DNA of 6,840 nt, from assembly GCA_012517025.1 (NCBI GenBank), contig JAAYVT010000032.1, positions 1 through 6,840 on the forward strand, written 5' to 3'. This DNA is from Phyllobacteriaceae bacterium. Its GTDB lineage: Bacteria; Pseudomonadota; Alphaproteobacteria; Rhizobiales; Ancalomicrobiaceae. The notes beneath the pieces were generated by a model, which saw nothing but the letters and a program-made list of their open reading frames with translations, made no database searches and was not told the origin of the DNA. This document shows, piece by piece, positions 1-6,343 of the stretch (position 1 is its first letter; each line of letters starts with the position of its first letter). The position numbers were made by a program, and so were the translations under genes.

Positions 1-48
1 ACCGTGCATCGACGGCCACCGCGCTCGCGCGCGCCGGCCGCCGCGCCC

Positions 49-1524
49 TCACGGCGCCGTCGAGGCCTCGACCGCCGGGGCTGTGGCGCGACCAGCGATC
101 GTGTCGCGCACGTGGCGGCACACCGCCACCCAGTCGTCGTAGGCGATGTCCCAGGCACCGGTCTCGGAGCGGCCGGACCGGCCGATGACGCCGACGAACA
201 GGTGCGGCTCGACCTCGACCGCGGTCCCCGACGCGATCGGGTCCTCGGCTCCGGAGCTCGGCCGGACGTGCAACAGGTCGACCGGGCCGAGCACGCGCAG
301 GGCGCCGTGCAGCATGGTCAGGTTGTCGTGATCGAGGCCGGGGGAATAGAACACCAGGACCTTGCGCCCCTCGGCGGCGTCGGCGAGGAAGCGGTCGCGG
401 AGAAACGCGACGCGCTTGCGGAACTTGTCGGCGAGCACCTCGGCATCGACCTGCCCCTCGAAGGCGAAGGTGTGCATGACGAGGCCCCAGCGCCGATCGC
501 GCATCAGGAACTCGCCGTTGAACTGCCGGACGAGCTCCGTCGTCTCGCGCTCGCCCATCGCCTCGAAACGGTGCGCCACCGCCGACATCAGCCCGCCGAA
601 CTCGACCGCGTTGAAGCGCAGCAGGCTCAGCGGCTCGGCGCCGAAGCGGCGCTGAACGAGGCCGAATTCGCAGTCCGAGCCGATGCTCTCGAAACCCATC
701 AGGAGGTCGCGCGACGTCTCGTCGTCCACCACCTCGATCTGGGCCGGCATGTCGAGCTCGGCGACGCCGCTCTCGGCCCCCCGTTCCAATCGGGCGAAGT
801 CGAGCTCCTGGAGCGCCCGACCGTAGTGTTCCCAGCCGACCGGGTCGTTCGGGAAGCGGCGATGGAAGTCGCGCCACTGCGCCACCGCCTCGTCCCAGCG
901 TTCCTCCGCGCCGGCGAGCAGGGGCCGCAGCGCCGCCAGACCGCTGGACTCGGGAAAGCGCGGCAGCCAGACCTCGAGATGCCGGTCGAGCTCGGTGAAA
1001 CGGCCGGCGAACATCAGCGCCTGACCGTACATGACGTGCCAGACCTCGGGCGTGTCGCGGCGCTCGATGATGCGCTCCCACAGCTCGATGCACTCGACCC
1101 ATTCGGCCTTCTTCTGGGCCTGCCGGGCGGCGGCGGCGATGATCCGAACCGATCCGGGGAAGGTCGCCAGAGCCGATTCGATCAGCTTTTCGGTGCGCTC
1201 CGGGGTGTCGCGCTCGAGCGCGCACTCGATCATGCCGCGGATGCCCTCGACCCGTCGCGGCCACGCCTTGCGCACCGCGTTCCAGAGATCGTAGGCGGCG
1301 GAGAAGTCGCCACGCATCTGAGCCTCCTCTGCGACGGCCTTGGAGGCCAGGAAACGCCGACGCCGGTCGAGAGACGGCGGCACCAGGCGCCCGAGCTTGT
1401 CGACGACGCCGCGCGCCATCGCGCCGGTCGTTCGGGAAAACGAGGATTCCTGCGTCTCGAGCGCGTCGTCGGACGTCGTTCGATCCGGATCGTCTTCCCC
1501 GCCGCCGTCGGTCGTCGAGCTCAT
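49..1524 (-). CDS. TPR-repeat protein with C-terminal conserved-Cys domain, function unknown
   Basis: This 491-residue protein has two parts. Residues about 55-240 are helical and TPR-like, with recurring patterns such as DFSAAYDLWNAVRKAWP and EWVECIELWERIIERR, which suggests protein-protein contacts. Residues about 275-480 form a separate domain beginning GFESIGSDCEFGLVQRRFGA, with Cys285 and possible partner residues His351 (VMHTF) and His419 (LLHVRP). I recall this Cys motif from a family of uncharacterised alphaproteobacterial proteins. It loosely resembles DUF1796-type putative papain-like cysteine peptidases, so a thiol hydrolase is conceivable but unproven. No signal peptide or membrane segment is visible, so it is probably cytoplasmic. 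The ATG at 1524 is preferred over an in-frame GTG at 1548 because a GGAGA lies 10 nt upstream of the ATG, inside the longer reading. The first 50 or so residues are low-complexity and acidic. The gene lies 259 bp downstream of the methyltransferase in the same direction, so it may have its own promoter. Confidence 0.85.
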   Translation of the reverse strand: MSSTTDGGGEDDPDRTTSDDALETQESSFSRTTGAMARGVVDKLGRLVPPSLDRRRRFLASKAVAEEAQMRGDFSAAYDLWNAVRKAWPRRVEGIRGMIECALERDTPERTEKLIESALATFPGSVRIIAAAARQAQKKAEWVECIELWERIIERRDTPEVWHVMYGQALMFAGRFTELDRHLEVWLPRFPESSGLAALRPLLAGAEERWDEAVAQWRDFHRRFPNDPVGWEHYGRALQELDFARLERGAESGVAELDMPAQIEVVDDETSRDLLMGFESIGSDCEFGLVQRRFGAEPLSLLRFNAVEFGGLMSAVAHRFEAMGERETTELVRQFNGEFLMRDRRWGLVMHTFAFEGQVDAEVLADKFRKRVAFLRDRFLADAAEGRKVLVFYSPGLDHDNLTMLHGALRVLGPVDLLHVRPSSGAEDPIASGTAVEVEPHLFVGVIGRSGRSETGAWDIAYDDWVAVCRHVRDTIAGRATAPAVEASTAP

Positions 1525-1534
1525 TTCACATCGG

Positions 1535-1539
1535 TCTCC
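1535..1539 (-). promoter_or_regulatory. Ribosome binding site that fixes the start of the TPR gene
   Basis: On the minus strand GGAGA lies 10 nt before the ATG at 1524. It would fall inside the coding region if translation began at the in-frame GTG at 1548, so it favours the shorter 491-residue protein. Confidence 0.5.
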
Positions 1540-1626
1540 GGTTCGCACACGTCCCCCGGAAACCCGCCCGGCGAACGCCGGTCGGACTGCTCCACGCCGG
1601 GGACGCGGGCCTTCGAACTGCCGTCG

Positions 1627-1655
1627 GTCCTAGCCGAAGAACCTCGGTCTTTCAA
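1627..1655 (-). promoter_or_regulatory. Possible sigma-70-type promoter for the TPR gene
   Basis: On the minus strand TTGAAA (1650-1655, five of six matches to TTGACA) is followed after exactly 17 bp by TAGGAC (1627-1632, three of six matches to TATAAT). The predicted start of transcription would be near 1620, giving a leader of about 95 nt before the ATG at 1524. The -35 match and spacing are good but the -10 is weak, and no other promoter stands out in the gap. This is a pattern match only. Confidence 0.3.
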
Positions 1656-1729
1656 CGTTTCCGCGTCGGCGCGGGCGATCCGACCGACGGTCGAACCCGG
1701 CCTCACGGACCCTCCCCGGCGGCGCACGA

Positions 1730-1750
1730 TCCGGTCGCGCTCGCGCCGGA
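1730..1750 (-). terminator. GC-rich hairpin after the methyltransferase gene, possible terminator
   Basis: TCCGG and CGCG arms pair with CGCG and CCGGA across a very short centre, with one bulged T. The result is a strong GC stem about 34 nt beyond the methyltransferase stop codon. No T-tract follows on the minus strand, so it is not a classic intrinsic terminator. It could stall polymerase, protect the 3' end or be incidental in such GC-rich DNA. Confidence 0.25.
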
Positions 1751-1783
1751 GGCAGGGCCGAAGAGCCGCGACCACCGCGATCG

Positions 1784-2512
1784 TCACCGCGACTTGCGCA
1801 ACACGCAGATGTGCTCTCCATGCGACGGATTCGCCACGATGGAGACCAGCGTCGCGGGGATCTCGAACTCGACGATCGCCCGCTCCACGAAGTCCTTCAG
1901 CGCATCGCCGGTCCAGACGTGGAAATGGATGCTGTAGTTCATCGCGTCGAGCCGCGCGACCTCGGCCTCGCGCTGCGCCGGATCGCCGATCTTCATCACC
2001 GATCCGACGTATTCCCGGAAGTGATCGAGCCGCGACCAGCTCGGCCCCTCGCGATGATCGCGCACCAGGTGCTCGTAGGTGGTGACCGGGCGATCGCGAT
2101 CGAAGGTGTAGTGCTTGTCGGGCACGGCGAGATAGAGCGTCCCACCCCGCCGCAACACGGCGACGTGCCGCCGGATCGTCCCGATCGGATCCTCGGTGTG
2201 TTCGAGGAAATGATTCGCGATGATGAAGTCCTGGCTGTCGTCGGCGAACGAGCCGAGCTTCTCGCCGTCGTCGACGACGTCCGGATCGACGAGGTCGAGG
2301 TCGCGCAGTTCGGGGTACTGAAGGCGCAGGTCGGCCTCGCTGAGGCGATCGACGAACGACACCTTCGCCCACGGCGGCACCCACAACGGCTTGTGCAGCG
2401 CACCAATCTCGATGCCGCGACCGCGCAGGTACCGCAGAGCCGTCCGCTCGCGAAGATTCTCGAGCCGGCCGGTCCAAAGTTCGACGGTGTCGCGAAACGT
2501 CTTAAAGTTCAT
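1784..2512 (-). CDS. Class I SAM-dependent methyltransferase, substrate unknown
   Basis: This 242-residue protein has the Rossmann-type methyltransferase core. Motif I is GIEIGALHKPL (residues 33-43), which binds S-adenosylmethionine. The acidic residue at the end of strand 2 is in FVD (53-55), and the motif IV region is DFIIANHFLEHTEDP (95-109). LRRGGTLYLAVPD (120-132) is the strand that follows in Methyltransf_11/23-type enzymes. The C-terminal half, with HFHVWTGDALKDFVE (196-210), is probably the acceptor-binding part. It has no membrane segment and is probably cytoplasmic. The length is ordinary for a small-molecule or sugar methyltransferase. The start codon overlaps the end of the upstream sulfotransferase-like gene by 11 bases, and a GAGGA sits 14 nt upstream, which is far for a ribosome binding site. 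Translation is therefore probably coupled to the upstream gene. Glycan or lipid O-methylation is the likeliest role from the neighbourhood, but this is inference. Confidence 0.9.
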   Translation of the reverse strand: MNFKTFRDTVELWTGRLENLRERTALRYLRGRGIEIGALHKPLWVPPWAKVSFVDRLSEADLRLQYPELRDLDLVDPDVVDDGEKLGSFADDSQDFIIANHFLEHTEDPIGTIRRHVAVLRRGGTLYLAVPDKHYTFDRDRPVTTYEHLVRDHREGPSWSRLDHFREYVGSVMKIGDPAQREAEVARLDAMNYSIHFHVWTGDALKDFVERAIVEFEIPATLVSIVANPSHGEHICVLRKSR

Positions 2513-3542
2513 GTGTCGCTACCGAATCCTCGAGAGCCTTCTTGGTGAACTGATATAGTTCGAGATCCAGTTCGAGAAAATAGTCGCAGACCCGAGAGTC
2601 GATCAACGCGTCGGCCAACGACCTCACCTTGGGAATGTCGATGATGGCGTCTTCGGGGATCGGAGCGCCGATCAATTCGCCGACGGCTTCGATGAAATGG
2701 CCGGCCTCGGAGCGGACGCCCACCACCTTCGCTTCTGCGAGACGGCTGAGCGCCATGGCGAGATTCGCCCGCCGCGCCGGCTCGTTCGGATCGTTCGCCG
2801 TCAACTGACGGGTGAGGGGATTGGCCAGACGCATCGCCACCTCGGTCGGAATGCGACGCAACGCCTTGACCAGGGCCTGATCGTCGGCGAAGTCCAGGGT
2901 CGAGGCGAAGGCGGAGACCTCCTCCAGCGAACGCGCTTCGCGTTCGTCGAGGAAGTTGGTGCCGATCTCGTGTGCCTTCTGCAGCGCGAGCAGTCGTTCG
3001 ACCAGTTCCTCGCGCGGATCGCGCAGCAGCATGACCGTCTCGAAGCCGCATTCGGCGATGTGATGATAGCTGTTGATGTTCAATCGCGCCGAGATGTAGA
3101 CCGACCTCTGCCAGATGTTGAACAGCTGAACCGTGCCGGCACGCCCCATCCGTTCCGCGCTGTGATAGTACATCTGGAATTTTCGGCTGATGTATTCGTC
3201 GAGCCGGCGAAGCGGCAGCATCGAGGTCTCGAGACGCAAGATCTTGAGCAGTGCCATGTCGGGCGGCGGACGGCGATAGACGCAGATGCCGCTGTTGGCG
3301 TCGTAGAGCTCGAGCTTCGCCAAATTGGGCAGGTTGGGGACGATCTCCGGGGTCAGTTCGAAATCGACGAACCCGGTCTCGTGCGCGCCGGCGTCGAGCA
3401 CACCCTGATTGAACTTGTTCATCGGGACGATCAGTTCGCCGTCGGGCGTCACCACGCGCAGCAGCGGCGCTTCGGTCGGGGTGTAGGGAATGAGGGTTCC
3501 CGCCACCAGATCTCCGGTATCCAAATGTACGTTGAAGATCAT
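2502..3542 (-). CDS. Sulfotransferase-like protein with N-terminal extension, activity uncertain
   Basis: This 346-residue protein is not one I recognise by name. Residues 1-90 look like a small beta-rich domain (MIFNVHLDTGDLVAGTLIPY onward). The rest carries features reminiscent of the Sulfotransfer_2 family: a strand plus ETVMLLRDPREELVERLL (168-185) like the RDP element that holds the 3'-phosphate of PAPS, NPLTRQL (241-247), VVGVRSEAGHFIEAVGELIG (273-292), and a terminal LDLELYQFTKKAL (325-337). What is missing is a clear PKxGxT-type loop for the PAPS 5'-phosphosulfate; GRAGT (133-137) is the closest candidate. It may thus be a divergent sulfotransferase, a fold relative that uses another donor, or an inactive partner. 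The ATG at 3542 has AAGGA only 2 nt upstream and a GAGG 13 nt upstream, both imperfectly spaced; no other nearby ATG exists. It is first in a unit with the methyltransferase. In sampled lines its base composition is lower in GC than the aminotransferase. Confidence 0.85.
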   Translation of the reverse strand: MIFNVHLDTGDLVAGTLIPYTPTEAPLLRVVTPDGELIVPMNKFNQGVLDAGAHETGFVDFELTPEIVPNLPNLAKLELYDANSGICVYRRPPPDMALLKILRLETSMLPLRRLDEYISRKFQMYYHSAERMGRAGTVQLFNIWQRSVYISARLNINSYHHIAECGFETVMLLRDPREELVERLLALQKAHEIGTNFLDEREARSLEEVSAFASTLDFADDQALVKALRRIPTEVAMRLANPLTRQLTANDPNEPARRANLAMALSRLAEAKVVGVRSEAGHFIEAVGELIGAPIPEDAIIDIPKVRSLADALIDSRVCDYFLELDLELYQFTKKALEDSVATHEL

Positions 3543-3929
3543 TTTCCTTCGCTCGCCTCGCGACGGACCCCGATGTTCGGCGCCGCGGAAAAACTCCGCG
3601 AACGGCGACCGGACGGTCGTCGATGATCGGATCGAGCCCCCGGACGGGCCCGATCGAAACGACGTCTAAGGCTCTGCTGTGCCGGAAATGTGATGTCGTC
3701 CTCCTCGCGCCGAGATCGTCGACGGGCCAGCCCTCGCCCGAGGACCCCGCCCGAACCGACGCATGGTACAGCAAGCGAGCCCGCGGTGCGATCGTCGCGC
3801 GCCGGCGTGGCGACGTCGGCTCGCGGCGTGGCCGAAGCGCCACGCCCCCGGCAGCCGGCGGCGCGACGCGAAAAGGGGAGCGACGGCGACGCCGGCGCTC
3901 CCCTTTCGCAACCGCGGACGCGACCGGCG
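3543..3929. other. 387-bp gene-free stretch: terminator plus leader of the sulfotransferase-like gene
   Basis: No convincing gene lies here. Short open frames on both strands have Arg/Ala-rich, low-complexity translations and run across the terminator hairpin. The right part holds the terminator of the aminotransferase unit (3871-3906). The left part must hold the promoter and leader of the sulfotransferase-like gene. I see no clear -35/-10 pair on the minus strand. Two weak hairpins are visible in the leader: CGCGGA/TCCGCG around AAAAC (3584-3600), and an imperfect GATCG-A-GCCC / GGGC-C-CGATC stem (3630-3655). Confidence 0.5.
3871..3906 (-). terminator. Intrinsic terminator of the tpa unit
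   Basis: An 11-bp perfect inverted repeat, AAAGGGGAGCG (3872-3882) with CGCTCCCCTTT (3896-3906), encloses a 13-nt loop. Read on the minus strand the stem closes with CTCCCC followed by TTTT (3874-3871), the arrangement of a rho-independent terminator with a short U-tract. It begins about 23 nt after the aminotransferase stop codon. It separates the sulfonate module from the sulfotransferase-like gene. Confidence 0.75.
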
Positions 3930-5312
3930 TCAGCCGAAGACGCGACCGAGCGCGCCGTCGATCGCGGCGACGATGCGGTCGATGTCGTCGGCCGTCGAGA
4001 TCAGCGCCGGCGACAGGCACAGCGTGTTGTTCAGCCCCGGCAGCGTCCGGTTGGTGGCGCCGATGATCACGCCCTGGCCCATGCAGTCGGCGACCACCGC
4101 CTGCACCTGCTTCTCCGGCGTCGGTTCCTTGGTCTTGCGGTCGACGACCAGTTCGGCGCCGCAGAACAGACCCTTGCCGCGCACGTCGCCGATCACCGCG
4201 TGCTTCTCGGCGAGGCCGGCGAGGCCGGCCATCAGCCGATCGCCCATCACGCGCGTGTTCTCGAGCAGGTTCTCCTCCTCGATGATGCGCATGTTCTCGA
4301 GCGCCGCCGCCGGGCCGGCGACGCAGCCGCCGAAGGTGGAGATGTCGCGGAAATGCGACATCGGATCGGTCGGATCGTCCTTGAACAGGTCGAACACCGC
4401 CTCGGTGGTGGTGGTGCAGGAGATCGCCGCGTAGCCGGAAGCGACGCCCTTGGCCATCGTCACGAAGTCGGGCTTCACGCCGTAGTGCTGGTGGCCGAAC
4501 CACGTGCCGGTGCGGCCGACGCCGCAGACCACTTCGTCGATGTGCAGCAGCACCTCGTGGCGACGGCAGATGTCGACGACCTTCTCCCAGTACCCCTTCG
4601 GAGGCACGATGACGCCGCCGCCGGCGGTGATCGGCTCGAGACAGATCGCGCCGACCGAATCCGTGCCCTCGCGCAGGATCACCTGCTCGATCGCGTCGGC
4701 GGCCATCTCGCCGTAGTTCTCCACTTCGCCCCACTGGCTGCGGTACTCGAGGCAATGCGGCACCTCGACGAAGCCGGCCGGATAGGGGCCGTACTCGTCG
4801 CGGCGCTGGGCCTGACCGGCGGCGGCGAGCGCGCCGATGGTGGTGCCGTGATAGTCGCGATCGCGGTAGAGGATCTTCCACTTGCGGCCACCGTGGTGAC
4901 GGTGCGAGATCTGCCGCACCATCTTGAACACCTTCTCGTTCGCCTCCGAGCCGGAGTTCGAATAGTAGACGCGGGTCATGCCCGGCATCTTCTCGATCAG
5001 CTTCTCGGCGAAGGTCGCGCCGGCGATGGTGCCGGAGGCGGCGGCGAAATAGTTGAGCTTGACCAGCTGGTCGCGCACCGCGTTGGCGATGCTCTCGCGG
5101 CCGTAGCCGACGTTGACCGTCCAGACGCCGCCGGAGACCGCGTCGAGGTACTCGCGGCCGGCGGCATCCCACAGCCGCATGCCCTTGCCTTCGACGAAGA
5201 TGCGCGGGTCGGTGGTCTCGAACGCCTTGTGCTGGACGAGATGGTGCCAGACGTGGGCACGATCGGCCTCCACGACGTGGGCGAGGTCGTTCGGCCGGGT
5301 GACTTCGTTCAT
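3930..5312 (-). CDS. tpa: Taurine:pyruvate aminotransferase
   Basis: This is a 460-residue PLP-dependent class III aminotransferase of full family length. By its overall match to Tpa it would move the amino group of taurine to pyruvate, giving sulfoacetaldehyde and L-alanine in the cytoplasm. Visible landmarks are NSGSEAN (119-125, cofactor phosphate binding), DYHG (153-156), LHIDEV (256-261, with Asp259 for the PLP ring nitrogen), TMAKGVASGY (285-294, Schiff-base Lys288) and DISTFGG (323-329). The segments HVWHHLVQHK near the N-terminus and YLDAVSGGVWTVNVGYGRES (55-74) are typical of Tpa as I recall it from taurine-degrading Alphaproteobacteria. AGGAGA lies 5 nt before the ATG at 5312, so the start is firm. 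It is 71 bp downstream of the putative sulfoacetaldehyde reductase and probably shares its transcript. A terminator follows. Beta-alanine or another omega-amino acid is a possible alternative substrate, but less likely. Confidence 0.92.
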   Translation of the reverse strand: MNEVTRPNDLAHVVEADRAHVWHHLVQHKAFETTDPRIFVEGKGMRLWDAAGREYLDAVSGGVWTVNVGYGRESIANAVRDQLVKLNYFAAASGTIAGATFAEKLIEKMPGMTRVYYSNSGSEANEKVFKMVRQISHRHHGGRKWKILYRDRDYHGTTIGALAAAGQAQRRDEYGPYPAGFVEVPHCLEYRSQWGEVENYGEMAADAIEQVILREGTDSVGAICLEPITAGGGVIVPPKGYWEKVVDICRRHEVLLHIDEVVCGVGRTGTWFGHQHYGVKPDFVTMAKGVASGYAAISCTTTTEAVFDLFKDDPTDPMSHFRDISTFGGCVAGPAAALENMRIIEEENLLENTRVMGDRLMAGLAGLAEKHAVIGDVRGKGLFCGAELVVDRKTKEPTPEKQVQAVVADCMGQGVIIGATNRTLPGLNNTLCLSPALISTADDIDRIVAAIDGALGRVFG

Positions 5313-5317
5313 GGTGT

Positions 5318-5323
5318 TCTCCT
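5318..5323 (-). promoter_or_regulatory. Strong ribosome binding site of tpa
   Basis: AGGAGA on the minus strand stands 5 nt before the ATG at 5312. It is the best Shine-Dalgarno match in the window and fixes the start. It suggests that tpa is translated efficiently on its own rather than by coupling to the gene 71 bp upstream. Confidence 0.7.
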
Positions 5324-5383
5324 CGATGGCGGTGGCGCAGCCTCGCGCGGAGGGCGGCCGGAAAGAAGGGGGACGGGCGAGGG

Positions 5384-6145
5384 TCAGACCGGCGTCCGGC
5401 GGTGGACCTGGAGCGGCCCCCACGACTGGCTGACCGGCATGATCTCCACGCTGTTGATGTTGACGTGAGGCGGCAGCGACACCACCCAGCGCACCGTCTC
5501 GGCGATGTCCTCGGGCTGCAGCGGATCGGCGCCGCGATAGAGCGCGTCGTAGGCGGCCTGATCGCCGCCGGTGCGCACCAGCGTGAACTCGCTCTCCGCC
5601 AGACCCGGCTCGATCGACGTCACCCGCACGCCGTGGCGCGACAGATCCGAGCGCAGGCTGAGCGAGAACTGTCGTACGAATGACTTGGTGGCGCCGTAGA
5701 CGTTGCTTCCCGGATAGGGCCAAGTGGCGGCGATCGAGGCGAGATTGATCACCATACCCCGCGTCGCGATCAACCGATCGAGCAACAGCCGCGTAACCGT
5801 GACGAGGCCGGTGACGTTGGTGTCGATCATCTGCTTCCACTGCGCCAGATCGCAGTCCTGCGCCGGCCCGGTGCCGAGCGCCAGGCCGGCGTTGTTGACG
5901 AGCACCGAGACGTCGGCGAACGGCTCCGGCAGCGAGGCGAGAGCGGCCTTCGTCGCCGCCTCGTCGCGCACGTCGAAGACCAGCGGATGGATCCGGTCGG
6001 GGCCGCCGAGCGCCTCGACCAGAGCCTCGAGACGGTCGCGACGGCGGCCGGTGGCGACGACACGCCACCCTTCCGCCACCAGGCGTCGGGTGATCGCGTC
6101 GCCGAAGCCGGAGGTCGCGCCGGTGACGATTGCGGTATGGGACAT
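5384..6145 (-). CDS. isfD: Short-chain dehydrogenase, probable sulfoacetaldehyde reductase (IsfD-like)
   Basis: This is a 253-residue classical SDR. TGATSGFG (8-15) binds the dinucleotide, and GRRRDR (33-38) after strand 2 points to NADPH over NADH. NNAG is at 84-87, and the catalytic set is Asn110, Ser137, Tyr150 and Lys154 in YGATK. The family nearest in character is YdfG (3-hydroxy acid/serine dehydrogenase), which also contains IsfD, the NADPH-dependent enzyme that reduces sulfoacetaldehyde to isethionate; known IsfD proteins are about 254 residues. Segments such as NNAGLALG, EPGLAESEFTLVR and NINSVEIMPVSQSW (229-242) fit this subfamily. The specific call rests on the adjacent tpa, whose product would be its substrate; without that context it would be called only YdfG-like. 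AAAGG lies 7 nt before the ATG at 6145. No isfE exporter follows. The SDR family is certain; the substrate is inferred. Confidence 0.9.
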   Translation of the reverse strand: MSHTAIVTGATSGFGDAITRRLVAEGWRVVATGRRRDRLEALVEALGGPDRIHPLVFDVRDEAATKAALASLPEPFADVSVLVNNAGLALGTGPAQDCDLAQWKQMIDTNVTGLVTVTRLLLDRLIATRGMVINLASIAATWPYPGSNVYGATKSFVRQFSLSLRSDLSRHGVRVTSIEPGLAESEFTLVRTGGDQAAYDALYRGADPLQPEDIAETVRWVVSLPPHVNINSVEIMPVSQSWGPLQVHRRTPV

Positions 6146-6194
6146 CGGTCGACCTTTCGTCGTCGCTTCGAAAGAGGGGGAAGGCGGGGCGTCC

Positions 6195-6209
6195 CGATCC
6201 GTCGGATCG
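6195..6209. promoter_or_regulatory. Inverted repeat upstream of isfD, possible operator
   Basis: Six-base arms CGATCC and GGATCG flank a 3-nt centre, about 50 bp before the isfD start. Outer arms GGCGGG (6183-6188) and CCCGCC (6213-6218) enclose it almost symmetrically. The position suits a regulator of the sulfonate module, but no regulator gene is in the window. Confidence 0.3.
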
Positions 6210-6276
6210 AATCCCGCCCGATCGACACGAGACCATCTCTCGCGCCGCGACGCCAGCGCCGGAACGAAGATCTGCC

Positions 6277-6295
6277 CGCCGGTGAGCGACCGGCG
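6277..6295. promoter_or_regulatory. Seven-base dyad in the middle of the divergent region
   Basis: CGCCGGT and ACCGGCG are perfect inverted copies separated by GAGCG, roughly halfway between the two divergent start codons. It could be an operator acting on either or both promoters, or a chance GC-rich hairpin. Confidence 0.3.
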
Positions 6296-6331
6296 ACGAT
6301 CCGCCTCGCGCCCACCGCCGCGGGCGGCGGC

Positions 6332-6343
6332 GGACGATCGTCC
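6332..6343. promoter_or_regulatory. Perfect 12-bp palindrome upstream of ugd
   Basis: GGACGATCGTCC equals its own reverse complement and ends 51 bp before the ugd start codon, where a repressor or activator site could act. A GC-rich 6-4-6 hairpin (6315-6330) sits immediately to its left. Confidence 0.3.

Noticed and set aside
1681..1693. A CGACC-GAC-GGTCG dyad in the gap before the TPR gene
   Set aside because: It is short, lies upstream of the putative promoter, and is easily expected by chance in this composition.
1794..1801. The TTGCGCAA palindrome near the end of the methyltransferase gene
   Set aside because: It is only 8 bases and lies within the codons for the last residues of the protein, so it needs no separate explanation.
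4..2085. A 693-codon plus-strand open frame opposite the TPR and methyltransferase genes
   Set aside because: It is antisense to two genes with clear domain motifs, its translation is Arg/Ala/Asp-rich with no recognisable motif, and such long shadow frames are common in GC-rich DNA.
3666..3911. A possible 81-residue small protein on the minus strand
   Set aside because: It begins inside the terminator stem of tpa, is Arg/Gly/Ala-rich and has no ribosome binding site or motif.
2509..5172. An 887-codon minus-strand open frame spanning tpa and the sulfotransferase-like gene in another frame
   Set aside because: It crosses the terminator and two real genes out of frame, and its Arg-rich translation carries no domain.
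3690..5468. A 592-codon plus-strand open frame opposite tpa
   Set aside because: It lies across tpa, which has every expected PLP motif, and runs through the tpa terminator. Its His/Asp/Ala-rich translation looks like a shadow.
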